Shown here: positions 34,614-43,099 of the stretch, piece after piece
Layout of the letters: each line of letters starts with the position of its first letter
Position numbering within the stretch: the stretch's first letter is position 1
Source: Promicromonospora thailandica
Lineage (GTDB): Bacteria; Actinomycetota; Actinomycetes; Actinomycetales; Cellulomonadaceae
Direction of reading: 5' to 3'
Assembly: GCF_024171955.1 (NCBI RefSeq)
Contig: NZ_JAMTCS010000006.1
Span: 272,733-336,732, forward strand
Length of the DNA stretch: 64,000 bases
The notes under the pieces: model-generated
The model's input: only the letters and a program-made list of their open reading frames with translations
The model's database searches: none
What the model was told of the DNA's origin: nothing
Position numbers and translations under genes: made by a program

Positions 34614-35524
34614 GACGGGCCACCACGACGGAAGGCACCACGATGAACGCCGACACCGAAGACACGTACCTGCGGGACGTCGCCAAGCGTCTGCGGGCGC
34701 TCACCCCCGCCCAGCGCTCCGCCGTGCTCGACGACGTGCGGGCCCACTTCGCGGACGCCGCCGAGGCCGGCCGCACCCCCGAGCAGGCGGTCGAGGGGCT
34801 CGGCGACCCCGCGACGTTCACCCGGCGCGTGCAGGCGGAGCTGGGGCACGACGCCGACCGCGCCGGGCGGATCCGCCGAGTCCTGCAGTGGACGGCGGTC
34901 GCCATGGCGGTGTTCACCGCGATGTTCGAGACGTTCCTCTGGCCGGACGGCATGACCTTCGGCCTCTTCCTCCCGATCCAGGGGGACGGTTTCGCCGTCG
35001 TCCTGTGGAGCCTCGTCCCGGCGCTGGTGGCCGCGTTGCCGCTCGTCGTCCCCGCCCGTGCGCGCACGGCCACCACGGTCGTGGTGCTCGCCGCGCTCAC
35101 CGCCCTCGCCCTCGCGGCGCAGATGACGTTCGTCCCGACGGCGATGCTCGCCTGGGCGGCACTGATCGTGCCGGTCATCGCTCGGCACGGCCGGCCCGCG
35201 CCCGCCTGGCGCATCGCCGGCGGCGTCCTGCTGATGCTGCCCAGCGCCCAGCTGCTCAGCGGCGCGCTCGCGGGGAGCTGGGGCATGGACGCGGAAGCCA
35301 TGATCTACACCGCCGTCCCGGTGGGCCTGGGCCTGCTGCTCCTCGTGGGCCGGAGCTGGCCGGGCGTCGTCGTGGCGGCGTTCGGGGCGGGCGTGCTCGT
35401 CTGGGGCACGCTCGACCTCGGGATGCTGTTCCTCCTCCTCTGGTGGGCCGGCGGGCTGTTCCTCACCGTCGGCCTGTCCCACGCCCTCGCCCACGCGAAC
35501 CTGCGACGGACCGGCCGCGCGTAG
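34610..35524 (+). CDS. Membrane protein with HAAS-type N-terminus (PadR partner)
   Basis: This 304-residue protein has a soluble helical N-terminus (about 20-75, YLRDVAKRLRALTPAQRSAVLDDV) resembling HAAS/DUF1700 domains, and then about seven hydrophobic segments. padR plus DUF1700/HAAS-type membrane-protein pairs are common in Gram-positive bacteria, with the membrane protein probably signalling or coordinating envelope stress; function is unproven. GGAGGG is 6 nt before ATG 34610, which overlaps the padR stop. An internal ATG at 34643 is less likely. Confidence 0.8.
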   Translation: MRRATTTEGTTMNADTEDTYLRDVAKRLRALTPAQRSAVLDDVRAHFADAAEAGRTPEQAVEGLGDPATFTRRVQAELGHDADRAGRIRRVLQWTAVAMAVFTAMFETFLWPDGMTFGLFLPIQGDGFAVVLWSLVPALVAALPLVVPARARTATTVVVLAALTALALAAQMTFVPTAMLAWAALIVPVIARHGRPAPAWRIAGGVLLMLPSAQLLSGALAGSWGMDAEAMIYTAVPVGLGLLLLVGRSWPGVVVAAFGAGVLVWGTLDLGMLFLLLWWAGGLFLTVGLSHALAHANLRRTGRA

Positions 35525-35618
35525 CCGCGGCGGTGCCGCACGGCGGTGCCACGGACCAGGGCCGGACACACCCCCGGCCTGGTCCGTGGCACCGCCGACG
35601 CTGCAATACGGTGTGCAC

Positions 35619-36536
35619 GTGTCCCGCACGCCCCTCGCCCTCGCCGCCCTCTCGACCGCCGCCGTACCCGGCCTCGACGCCCAGTCCGTCCGTGTCGGAG
35701 ACCTCGCGGGCGACTACGACGTCGCCGTCGTCACCGGTCAGGACGGCCAGGAATGGGTGGTGCGCGCGCCGCGCACCACCGTGGCCGGCGCAGCGCTGGA
35801 GGCCGAGATCGAGCTGCTCGACGCGCTGCGGCTCTACATCGACACGGGCGTGCTGCCGTTCGTGGTGCCGCAGGTCGCGGGCCACGCGCTGCTGCCGGAG
35901 GGCGGCCGGGCCGTGGTGCACCGGCGGATCATCGGCACCACCCTCGACGTCGAGGCGCTGGAGCCCGGCCCCGGCCTGGCCGCCGACCTCGGGCGGGCGA
36001 TCGCCGCGATCCACGAGCTGCCCACCTCGGTCGTGGAGACCTGCGGCCTGCCCAGCTACACCGCCTCCGAGTACCGGGAGCGGCGCCTCACCGAGGTCGA
36101 CGAGGCGGCCAGGACCGGCCGCGTGCCTCCGACGCTGCTGCGGCGGTGGGAGACCGCGCTGGAGGACGTGTCGCTGTGGAAGTTCCGGCCCGTCGTGGCG
36201 CACGGCGACCTGGCGCCCGACCAGCTGCTCGTGGACCGGCAGCGGGTGGTGGCGGTCTCCGGCTGGTCGGAGGCGCGGGTCGCGGACCCTGCCGACGACC
36301 TCGCCTGGCTCATCGCGGCGGCCCCGATCGAGGCCGTCGACTCCATCATGGAGGCCTACCAGCTGCGCCGCACGGAGCTGAGCGACCCGCGCCTGGCCGA
36401 GCGTGCGATGCTCGTCGGCGAGCTCGCTCTCGCCCGGTGGCTCCTGCACGGCGTGCGGCACCGGCTGCCCGAGGTCATCGAGGACGCCACGTCCATGCTG
36501 GAGGACCTGGACGAGGCGACCCAGGACCAGGGCTGA
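35619..36536 (+). CDS. APH-type phosphotransferase-like protein, degenerate active site
   Basis: This 305-residue protein has the aminoglycoside/macrolide phosphotransferase fold. The catalytic-loop motif is HGDLAPDQLLV: the Asp is present, but the usual Asn four residues on is Gln. The expected metal-binding Asp in the downstream V-I-D-W-type motif is replaced, reading VSGWSEARVADPADDLAWL. It may be a pseudokinase or have altered chemistry. The GTG start has TACGGT 6 nt upstream (leaderless pattern). Related phosphotransferase-like genes accompany uvrD2/whiB7 in other actinobacteria. Confidence 0.8.
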   Translation: MSRTPLALAALSTAAVPGLDAQSVRVGDLAGDYDVAVVTGQDGQEWVVRAPRTTVAGAALEAEIELLDALRLYIDTGVLPFVVPQVAGHALLPEGGRAVVHRRIIGTTLDVEALEPGPGLAADLGRAIAAIHELPTSVVETCGLPSYTASEYRERRLTEVDEAARTGRVPPTLLRRWETALEDVSLWKFRPVVAHGDLAPDQLLVDRQRVVAVSGWSEARVADPADDLAWLIAAAPIEAVDSIMEAYQLRRTELSDPRLAERAMLVGELALARWLLHGVRHRLPEVIEDATSMLEDLDEATQDQG

Positions 36537-36549
36537 GCCGAGGGCGGCG

Positions 36550-36819
36550 TCAGGCGGCCAGCGCCCGCCGCACGTCGGCCAGCGACGGGTTGGTCGCCGC
36601 CGAGCCGTCCGGGTAGACCACCGTCGGCACGGTCTGGTTGCCGCCGTTGACCTGCTCCACGAACGCCGCCGCCTCCGGGTGCTCCTCGATGTCCACGACC
36701 GTGTAGCCGATGCCCTCCGAGTCGAGCTGCGTGCGCAGCCGGCGGCAGTAGCCGCACCAGGTCGTCGAGTACATCAGGACGGTGCCGGTCTCGGGAACGG
36801 GCGAGGTCGCCTCGGACAT
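36550..36819 (-). CDS. mrx1: Mycoredoxin (glutaredoxin-like)
   Basis: This 89-residue glutaredoxin-fold protein has the active-site WCGYC (C22, C25), the cis-Pro region QTVPTVVYPDGS and a C-terminal NPSLADVRRAL helix, as in mycoredoxin-1, which reduces mycothiol-mixed disulfides. AGGAGG lies just upstream of ATG 36819. It is divergent from uvrD2 with 60 nt between start codons, the same neighbourhood as in Mycobacterium. Confidence 0.92.
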   Translation of the reverse strand: MSEATSPVPETGTVLMYSTTWCGYCRRLRTQLDSEGIGYTVVDIEEHPEAAAFVEQVNGGNQTVPTVVYPDGSAATNPSLADVRRALAA

Positions 36820-36879
36820 CGGGCCTCCTTGGCAGGGTCGTGCGGGGCGTGTCAGTGGTTGCTGCGAGAATCGCAGACG

Positions 36880-38946
36880 ATGCTCACCCAGACCAACTCC
36901 GCCGCCGGTCCGAATCATCCTGGACCCCTGAGCCCCGACGCGATCCTCTCCGCGCTCGACCCCGAGCAGCGCGAGGTGGCGCTCGCGCTCAACGGTCCGG
37001 TCGTGGTGCTCGCCGGGGCCGGCACGGGCAAGACCCGCGCCATCACGCACCGCATCGCGTACGGCGTCCGCATCGGCGCGTACAAGCCGACGAGCATGCT
37101 GGCCGTGACGTTCACGGCGCGTGCCGCGGGGGAGATGCGCACCCGGCTGCGCCAGCTCGGCGTCCAGGGCGTGCAGGCCCGCACCTTCCACGCCGCCGCG
37201 CTGCGGCAGCTCAGCTACTTCTGGCCGCGCGTCGTCGGCGGGGCGCCCCCGCGCCTGCAGGAGTACAAGGCGCAGCTCGTCGCGGAGGCGGCCCGGCGGC
37301 TCGGGCTGTCCGTGGACCGCGTGGCCGTCCGAGACCTCAGCAGCGAGGTCGAGTGGGCCAAGGTCTCGCTCGTCACGGCCGACGACTACGAGAAGGCCGC
37401 GACCGCGACCGGCCGCCTGGCGCCCTCGGGCTACGACACCCAGACGGTCTCCCGCCTCATCACCGCGTACGAGGACGTCAAGACCGAGCGCGGCGTCATC
37501 GACTTCGAGGACGTGCTCCTCATGCTCGCGGACATGCTGAACAGCCACAAGATCGTGGCCGACGAGGTCCGCTCGCAGTACCGGCACTTCGTGGTCGACG
37601 AGTACCAGGACGTCTCGCCCCTCCAGCAGTTCCTGCTGGAGCAGTGGCTCGGCGGCCGCACGGAGCTGTGCGTCGTCGGCGACCCCTCCCAGACCATCTA
37701 CTCCTTCACCGGCGCCACCCCGCGCCACCTGCTCGAGTTCCGCCGCACCTACCCGGATGCCCAGGAGATCCGGCTGGTCCGCGACTACCGGTCCACGCCC
37801 CAGGTGGTGCACCTCGCCAACGAGGTGCTCAGGCGCGCGGGGCGTGCGGGCGGCGCGCACCAGGCCCTGGAGCTCGTCGCACAGCGTGATCCCGGCCCGC
37901 CCGTCACCTTCCAGGCCTACGACGACGACGAGGCCGAGGCCAAGGGCATCGCCACCCGCGCCGCCCGGCTCATCGAGTCCGGTCGCGTGCGCCCCAGCGA
38001 GATCGCGGTGCTCTACCGCACCAACGCCCAGTCCGAGGCCTTCGAGGCAGCGTTCGCCGACGCCGGCGTGGGGTACCTCGTGCGCGGCGGCGAACGGTTC
38101 TTCCAGCGCAAGGAGGTCCGCGACGCGCTGGTGCTGCTGCGGGGCGCCGCCCGGTCCGCCGACCCGGAGCTGCCCATGCCGGACCAGGTGCGCGACATCC
38201 TCGCCACGGCCGGCTGGGCCGACCAGGCCCCCTCGGCGCGCGGCGCCGCCCGCGAGCGCTGGGACGCCATGCAGGCGCTCGTCAGGCTCGCCGACGACCT
38301 GGCCGCGGCCGCGACCCGCGAGAACCCCGCGACGGTCGCGACGCTCGTCGCGGAGCTGGACGAGCGGGCGTCCGCGCAGCACGCCCCCACCGTCGAGGGC
38401 GTCACCCTCGCGTCCCTGCACGCCGCCAAGGGGCTGGAGTGGGACGCCGTCTTCCTGGCCGGCATGAGCGAGGGACTCATGCCCATCTCGCTCGCGGAGA
38501 CCGACGAGGCCGTGCACGAGGAACGGCGGCTGCTGTACGTCGGGATCACGCGGGCCCGCGTGCACCTCGAGGTCTCGTTCGGGCGCTCGCGGAACCCGGG
38601 CGGGCGTGCGACGCGCAAGCGCACGCGGTTCCTCGACGGGTTGTGGCCGGACGAGTCGCGCGCCCCGCGTGCGCGCACCGCGCCCCGGGACCAGGCCCGC
38701 GCGCTGCTCACGGGCGAGCACGACGCCGAGCTGTTCGACGCGCTGCGCGACTGGCGGCTCGAGGTGGCCCGCGAGACGGACAAGCCGGCCTACACCGTGC
38801 TCACCGACGCCACCCTGGCGGCCATCGCCGAGATGCGACCTTCGGGCACGGCCGAACTCGCTCGCGTGAACGGCATCGGACCGGCCAAGATCGACCGGTA
38901 CGGCGCCGCGATCCTCGCGATCGTGTCGGGTGCGGCGCGCTCCTGA
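36880..38946 (+). CDS. uvrD2: UvrD2-like SF1 helicase with HRDC domain
   Basis: This 688-residue ATP-dependent 3'-5' DNA helicase has Walker A AGAGTGKT (45-52), FVVDEYQDVSPLQ, GDPSQTIYSFTGA, TLASLHAAKGLEWD and YVGITRARVHLE. A C-terminal HRDC-like domain ends the protein (ELARVNGIGPAKIDRYGAAI). HRDC-bearing UvrD2 is the actinobacterial form, essential in M. tuberculosis. No strong Shine-Dalgarno precedes ATG 36880. It is followed by the whiB7 regulatory leader. Confidence 0.92.
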   Translation: MLTQTNSAAGPNHPGPLSPDAILSALDPEQREVALALNGPVVVLAGAGTGKTRAITHRIAYGVRIGAYKPTSMLAVTFTARAAGEMRTRLRQLGVQGVQARTFHAAALRQLSYFWPRVVGGAPPRLQEYKAQLVAEAARRLGLSVDRVAVRDLSSEVEWAKVSLVTADDYEKAATATGRLAPSGYDTQTVSRLITAYEDVKTERGVIDFEDVLLMLADMLNSHKIVADEVRSQYRHFVVDEYQDVSPLQQFLLEQWLGGRTELCVVGDPSQTIYSFTGATPRHLLEFRRTYPDAQEIRLVRDYRSTPQVVHLANEVLRRAGRAGGAHQALELVAQRDPGPPVTFQAYDDDEAEAKGIATRAARLIESGRVRPSEIAVLYRTNAQSEAFEAAFADAGVGYLVRGGERFFQRKEVRDALVLLRGAARSADPELPMPDQVRDILATAGWADQAPSARGAARERWDAMQALVRLADDLAAAATRENPATVATLVAELDERASAQHAPTVEGVTLASLHAAKGLEWDAVFLAGMSEGLMPISLAETDEAVHEERRLLYVGITRARVHLEVSFGRSRNPGGRATRKRTRFLDGLWPDESRAPRARTAPRDQARALLTGEHDAELFDALRDWRLEVARETDKPAYTVLTDATLAAIAEMRPSGTAELARVNGIGPAKIDRYGAAILAIVSGAARS

Positions 38947-38998
38947 GGGGTGTCTCGCGGGTCGTCCACCGGCCCGCGAAAAACTTCTCAAGAAAGTT

Positions 38999-39039
38999 CG
39001 GAAAAAGAGTTGGCCCGTCCCGGCGGCCCGGCATAGTGT
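38999..39039 (+). promoter_or_regulatory. whiB7 promoter with AT-rich activator site
   Basis: An A-rich tract (GGAAAAAGAG, 38999-39009) abuts a TTGGCC -35 element (39010-39015), with TAGTGT as the -10 element (39034-39039) and an 18-nt spacer. In mycobacteria and Streptomyces, WhiB7 bound to the primary sigma factor uses its AT-hook to contact just such a tract next to the -35 box of its own promoter. The tract stands out in very GC-rich DNA. Confidence 0.82.
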
Positions 39040-39121
39040 TCAGATGTCCCTGACAGCAGTGGGCGAGACCGAAAGGTCTTACCCGGATTCGAGTGAGGAG
39101 GTGGGTGTCTTGGAGATGAAC

Positions 39122-39289
39122 ATGATTTCGCAGGCGGATCTGCACGTGCGTGGCTATGTGCTCGGCAGCGAGCCGGCCCCGGTCAACGGCGCAGCTCTGC
39201 CCGTCCGCGCGCGCACTCACCGTGGAGGCTTCAAGCCGTCCGCTCTCGCACCCGACTCCGCATCTCCAGGAGACTTGTCGGTCCACTAG
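39122..39289 (+). CDS. whiB7 leader peptide (upstream ORF)
   Basis: This is a 55-codon upstream ORF starting at ATG 39122 (TTGGAG 6 nt upstream) and ending at TAG 39287-39289, on the rim of the first attenuator hairpin. ATG 39116 or GTG 39101 could extend it. Known whiB7 leaders encode peptides whose stalled translation under ribosome-targeting antibiotics prevents termination. The ORF's stop codon lies within one arm of GGTCC/GGACC, so ribosome position would directly affect RNA folding. The peptide sequence itself is probably unimportant. Confidence 0.7.
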   Translation: MISQADLHVRGYVLGSEPAPVNGAALPVRARTHRGGFKPSALAPDSASPGDLSVH

Positions 39290-39344
39290 GACCGAAGAGT
39301 TCCAGGCCGCGGAGTCCACCTAGGACCCGCGGCCTTAGTTTTTG
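39280..39344 (+). terminator. whiB7 leader attenuator
   Basis: The first hairpin is CGGTCC-ACTA-GGACCG (39280-39295). The second has AGGCCGCGG (39304-39312) pairing perfectly with CCGCGGCCT (39327-39335), with an inner GTCC/GGAC stem, followed by TAGTTTTT, a rare U-tract here. The near-repeat GTCCACTAGGAC/GTCCACCTAGGAC lets the halves pair alternatively, the classic terminator/antiterminator switch. Confidence 0.85.
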
Positions 39345-39450
39345 CCCGGAGACCCGGCCCCTCGGCCGGCCCGGCGAAGACCTAGCCCGGGGTCCTGTTC
39401 CACCCGACGTTCACCGACGACGTTCATCACACAGGACACAGGAGACAACC

Positions 39451-39816
39451 GTGCGCCTCACTGCGCTCCTCGACACTCTTCCCCAGGGCGGCTCGGGCCC
39501 CTGGGACCCGCCTCAACAGCCCGCCACGAGCGGGACCGGTTCGGACTCGGCGGAGTTCGACCGGCTCATGGACACACTGCTGCCGTGCCGTACCAACGAC
39601 CCGGAGCTGTGGTTCGCCGAGCACAGCGCGCAGGTGGAGCAGGCCAAGGCGCTCTGCCGCACCTGCCCCCTCATCGAGGGCTGCCTCGCCGGCGCCCTCG
39701 AGCGGAACGAGCCCTGGGGTGTCTGGGGTGGCGAGGTCTTCGTCGACGGTGTCGTCGTGGCCCGCAAGCGGGGCCGTGGCCGGCCGCGCAAGTCGGAGAA
39801 CGTCGCCGCCGCCTGA
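39451..39816 (+). CDS. whiB7: WhiB7 iron-sulfur transcription factor
   Basis: This 121-residue WhiB protein has four cluster ligands (C46, C69, C72, C78), the sigma-binding turn PWGVWGG (about 88-94) and a C-terminal AT-hook (KRGRGRPRK), the combination defining WhiB7. WhiB7 activates intrinsic antibiotic-resistance genes and itself in response to translation inhibitors. The GTG start has AGGAGA 7 nt upstream. The long leader with promoter, upstream ORF and attenuator supports the assignment, as does its position after uvrD2. Confidence 0.93.
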   Translation: MRLTALLDTLPQGGSGPWDPPQQPATSGTGSDSAEFDRLMDTLLPCRTNDPELWFAEHSAQVEQAKALCRTCPLIEGCLAGALERNEPWGVWGGEVFVDGVVVARKRGRGRPRKSENVAAA

Positions 39817-39820
39817 CGCA

Positions 39821-40891
39821 TCAGGTGATGCCCGTGCCTGCGCCGTCCGCAGGCAGGACCACGCACCCGCAGCGCGGGTGCGGGTCCGCCGGGCGAGCTC
39901 GGGGGAGCCCCGCCGGGAGAGCGATCTCCAGGCACGCACCGACGGCCGCAGGCCGGTGCCCGTCCAGCTGGGCGAGCACCTGGCCGGCGGCCGTCGCCGC
40001 TGCCACGGCGGCGAGCGTCGCCTCGTGCGTCGGCTCGGCCGCCGTGCGCAGCTGCGTGGCCAGTGCGGGCCACTCGCGGTCGGCGTCGGCGCGTGCGAGG
40101 TCCACGCACGTGACGCACGCCGACAGGCCGGGCCGGACGAACGGCCCCACCACCATGTCGGCCTCGCGCACGACCACCGGCAGGTGCGGCACGCCCAGTC
40201 CGAGCAGGCGCCGGTAGCGCGCCGGGTGCGCGGCGTGCGGTTCGGTGACGACCACGACGTCGAGCTCCGCCGGGTCGGGGCCCGCGACGTCGTCGTCCAC
40301 CCGGACCGTCATGCGCGGGGCGCGCTCCGCCAGGAGCGACCGCACCGCGTCGTGGCGCGCCCGGCCCACGTCCCCGGACCGCAGCCCGCCCGCCGCCAGG
40401 TCGGTGACCTGCGCCGGCAGGGGGTCGTGCAGCACCAGCCGGCCGACGCCCGCCGTCGCGAGCTGCTGCGCGATGCCGGTCCCGACCCGTCCGAGGCCGA
40501 CGACGCCCACCGTCCGCCGTGCCCGATCCGCCAGGGTGGCCAGGCCGGCGCCGTCGGGCCGCAGCATGCCGAGCACCGTCGCGTCGGCCGCGCCGTCCGC
40601 CGGGGCCGTCACCGCGCCCACCGACCTGGGCACCGGTACCAGAACGCCCGCGCGGAACAGCGCGGTCATGATCTCGTCCCGTCGCTCGGCCGGGACGCCG
40701 CAGCGCGCGGCCGCCTGCTCGACCGTCACGTGGCGCCGTTCGGCCACCTCGCCCAGCCAGGTCTCCTCGGCCGCCGTGAGCCCGGACAGCACGAACGACC
40801 AGCGCGGGTCGGATCCGCACTGCACCTGCCCGCCGCCCCGGCTGAGCACGGGCGTGCCGGGCCGGAGCCGCAGGAGGGGAGCGCGCGTCAT
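39821..40891 (-). CDS. ThiF/E1-like adenylyltransferase-fold protein
   Basis: This 356-residue protein has an N-terminal winged-helix-like region (about 35-90) and a ThiF/MoeB Rossmann domain beginning VGVVGLGRVGTGIAQQLA. Cysteine pairs suggest a zinc site (CVTC and a terminal CGC). Similar actinobacterial proteins resemble TOMM-type leader-peptide-binding or E1-like enzymes; no precursor peptide or cyclodehydratase is adjacent, so the modification target is unknown. ATG 40891 is chosen where homology begins. It converges on whiB7 with 4 nt between stop codons. Confidence 0.75.
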   Translation of the reverse strand: MTRAPLLRLRPGTPVLSRGGGQVQCGSDPRWSFVLSGLTAAEETWLGEVAERRHVTVEQAAARCGVPAERRDEIMTALFRAGVLVPVPRSVGAVTAPADGAADATVLGMLRPDGAGLATLADRARRTVGVVGLGRVGTGIAQQLATAGVGRLVLHDPLPAQVTDLAAGGLRSGDVGRARHDAVRSLLAERAPRMTVRVDDDVAGPDPAELDVVVVTEPHAAHPARYRRLLGLGVPHLPVVVREADMVVGPFVRPGLSACVTCVDLARADADREWPALATQLRTAAEPTHEATLAAVAAATAAGQVLAQLDGHRPAAVGACLEIALPAGLPRARPADPHPRCGCVVLPADGAGTGIT

Positions 40892-41067
40892 GCCGACAAC
40901 GATGCCCGACGGCGAAGCCCGCGCCCGGCCGTCGTCCACAGTTCCAGAGGTGCCCGGGGCGGCCGGTGCCGAAGATGCCCCAATGCGCCGGGCGGCCCCG
41001 GAGTTCCCGTGTGCGCCCAGAGCCGAAAGCACGGCACGCCCCTTGCCCACCCGGTTACGGTGACCTT

Positions 41068-42552
41068 ATGAGCGACCAGCACCAGCCCGGCGATACCCCC
41101 CAGTCGTGGGAGGACATGCTGCGCTCCATGCTCGGCGACGGCGCAGACGACGTGATGGCGGAGATGAGGGCGCGGGGCATCGACCCGACGGCGCTCGGCG
41201 GCCCGCCCGACCCCGTGATGATGCAGTACGCCCTCGCCCAGGTGCAGAAGATGCTCTCGGCGGAGGGCACCGGCCCGGTCAACGCCGACGTCGCCCACGA
41301 CGTCGCGCGCCAGGTCGCGGTGAGCGAGGGCGACCCGTCGCTGACGGGCAAGCAGGCCAAGGACGCGACCGACGCGCTGGCGGTGGCCGAGCTCTGGCTC
41401 GATGCCGTGACCGACCTGCCGCCCGCGGGCGGCACCCGCCGTGCGTGGAACCGGTCGGAGTGGGTCGAGGCCACGCTGCCGGTCTGGAACGAGCTGGCCG
41501 CGCCCGTGGCGTCGTCGGTCTCCGAGGCCCTGGCGACGGTGCTCCGCGACCAGCTTCCCGAGGGCGTCGACGACGGCGAGGCCGTGCCGGGCATGCCCGC
41601 AGGCGTGCTGCACGGCCTCGGCGGCACGATCGACCCCACCCAGATGATGCGCCGGCTCGGCTCCGCGGTGTTCGGCATGCAGGTCGGCCAGGCCGCGGGC
41701 ACCCTGTCGCGCGAGGTGTTCGGCGCCACCGACGTCGGCCTGCCGCTGCTCGACAGCCCCGACACGGTGCTGCTGCCCACCAACGTGGCGGCCTTCGCCG
41801 ACGGGCTGGACGCGCCGCTGGAGGAGGTCCGGCAGTTCCTGGCGGTCCGCGAGGCCGCGCACGCCCGGCTGTTCACGCACGTCCCCTGGCTGCGGTCGCA
41901 CCTGCTGTCGATCGTGGAGCGCTACGCGCGCGGCATCACGATCGACCTCGACGCGCTCGAGGCCCAGGTGCGGGACATCGACCTGGCCGACTCCGACGCG
42001 CTGCGCAGCGCGCTCTCGGGCGGCGTGTTCGGGCTGCAGAACACGGACGAGCAGAAGGCCGTGCTGCTCAACCTGGAGACCACGCTCGCGCTGGTGGAGG
42101 GCTGGGTCGACGAGGTCACGGCCGTGGCCACGCTGCCACACCTGCCGCACGCCGTCCCGCTGCGCGAGATGATCCGCCGCCGGCGCGCGGCCGGAGGACC
42201 GGCCGAGCAGACGTTCTCGACCCTCGTCGGTCTGGAGCTGCGGCCCCGCCGTTCGCGCGACGCCGCGACGTTGTTCGCGATCGTGGCCCGCGCGCAGGGC
42301 ACGGCGGGACGGGACGCGGTCTGGGACCACCCCGACCTGCTGCCCGGTACGCAGGACCTGGACGACCCGTCGGGCTACCTGGTGCGCCGCGAGGCGGCGG
42401 AGAACGAGCACGCCGACGTCGACGCGGCGCTCAAGGAGATCTTCGGTGAGGCCGCGGGCACCGACGGGTCCGGCGCAGGGGAGAGCGGCACAGCGGAGAC
42501 CGGGACCGACGAGTCCGGCGCAGCGGACAGCCCCGACGCCCCGGAGCGCTGA
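41068..42552 (+). CDS. DUF2342 zinc-metalloprotease-like protein
   Basis: This 494-residue protein belongs to the actinobacterial DUF2342 family, predicted zinc-dependent hydrolases. The signature REAAHARLFTHVPWL (about 261-275) is the family's variant of HExxH, and a helix-rich body with VEGWVDEVT follows. The last 40 residues are an acidic, Gly/Ser-rich tail. The ATG at 41068 is preceded by TACGGT and 6 nt (leaderless pattern). It lies between the ThiF-like and M48-like genes, matching Rv3195 in the conserved block. Confidence 0.85.
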   Translation: MSDQHQPGDTPQSWEDMLRSMLGDGADDVMAEMRARGIDPTALGGPPDPVMMQYALAQVQKMLSAEGTGPVNADVAHDVARQVAVSEGDPSLTGKQAKDATDALAVAELWLDAVTDLPPAGGTRRAWNRSEWVEATLPVWNELAAPVASSVSEALATVLRDQLPEGVDDGEAVPGMPAGVLHGLGGTIDPTQMMRRLGSAVFGMQVGQAAGTLSREVFGATDVGLPLLDSPDTVLLPTNVAAFADGLDAPLEEVRQFLAVREAAHARLFTHVPWLRSHLLSIVERYARGITIDLDALEAQVRDIDLADSDALRSALSGGVFGLQNTDEQKAVLLNLETTLALVEGWVDEVTAVATLPHLPHAVPLREMIRRRRAAGGPAEQTFSTLVGLELRPRRSRDAATLFAIVARAQGTAGRDAVWDHPDLLPGTQDLDDPSGYLVRREAAENEHADVDAALKEIFGEAAGTDGSGAGESGTAETGTDESGAADSPDAPER

Positions 42553-42559
42553 CCCGGGC

Positions 42560-43099
42560 TCAGTCGCCGTCGTCGGCGGTGGGCTGTCCCGGGTCGTCCT
42601 GCGCGTGGGACGCGCCCTCCAGGAAGCCGCGCGCCCGGTCGGTCCGGGGGTAGACCTCCAGGATCTTCCAGAACTCGGGACCGTGGCCGGCGTGCAGCAG
42701 GTGCGCCAGCTCGTGCAGCAGCACGTAGTCGAGCACCCAGGACGGCATGCCCTGGACCCGGGTGGAGATCCGGATGGAGCCGTCGAGCAGGGTGCACGAC
42801 CCCCAGCGCCGTCCCTGGTTGGACGACCAGCGCACGCTCGAGGGGCGGGCCCGGCCGTCGAGGTACTTGGCGGACAGCTCGCAGGCCCGGTCCATGAGCT
42901 CCTGGTCGGACGGGCGGCGACGTCGTTCCTTGTCCTCCAGCCGAGCCACCATCTTGGCCACCCACTCCCGTTCCTGCGCCCGAGAGAAGCGCGCGGGAAT
43001 CGCGACGATGGTCCGTCCACCGTCGCGATATGCGCTCACCGTGGCGGTGCGACGGCGGCTCCGGCGCACCTCCACGGACGTCAGGGCGTCGTGGGCCAC
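42560..43099 (-). CDS. YgjP/DUF45-type metallopeptidase
   Basis: This 179-residue protein has the zinc motif HELAHLLHAGHGPEFW (about 139-154) and the upstream NQGRRWGSC segment characteristic of YgjP-like/SprT-related (DUF45) metallopeptidases. Cytoplasmic; the substrate is unknown. It converges with the DUF2342 gene (7 nt gap) and is divergent from the PDZ/Lon protease gene. Confidence 0.88.
   Translation of the reverse strand: MAHDALTSVEVRRSRRRTATVSAYRDGGRTIVAIPARFSRAQEREWVAKMVARLEDKERRRRPSDQELMDRACELSAKYLDGRARPSSVRWSSNQGRRWGSCTLLDGSIRISTRVQGMPSWVLDYVLLHELAHLLHAGHGPEFWKILEVYPRTDRARGFLEGASHAQDDPGQPTADDGD

Noticed and set aside
39821..40891. RiPP (TOMM) biosynthetic cluster
   Set aside because: Only an E1-like protein is found; neighbours are conserved housekeeping genes and no precursor peptide is evident.
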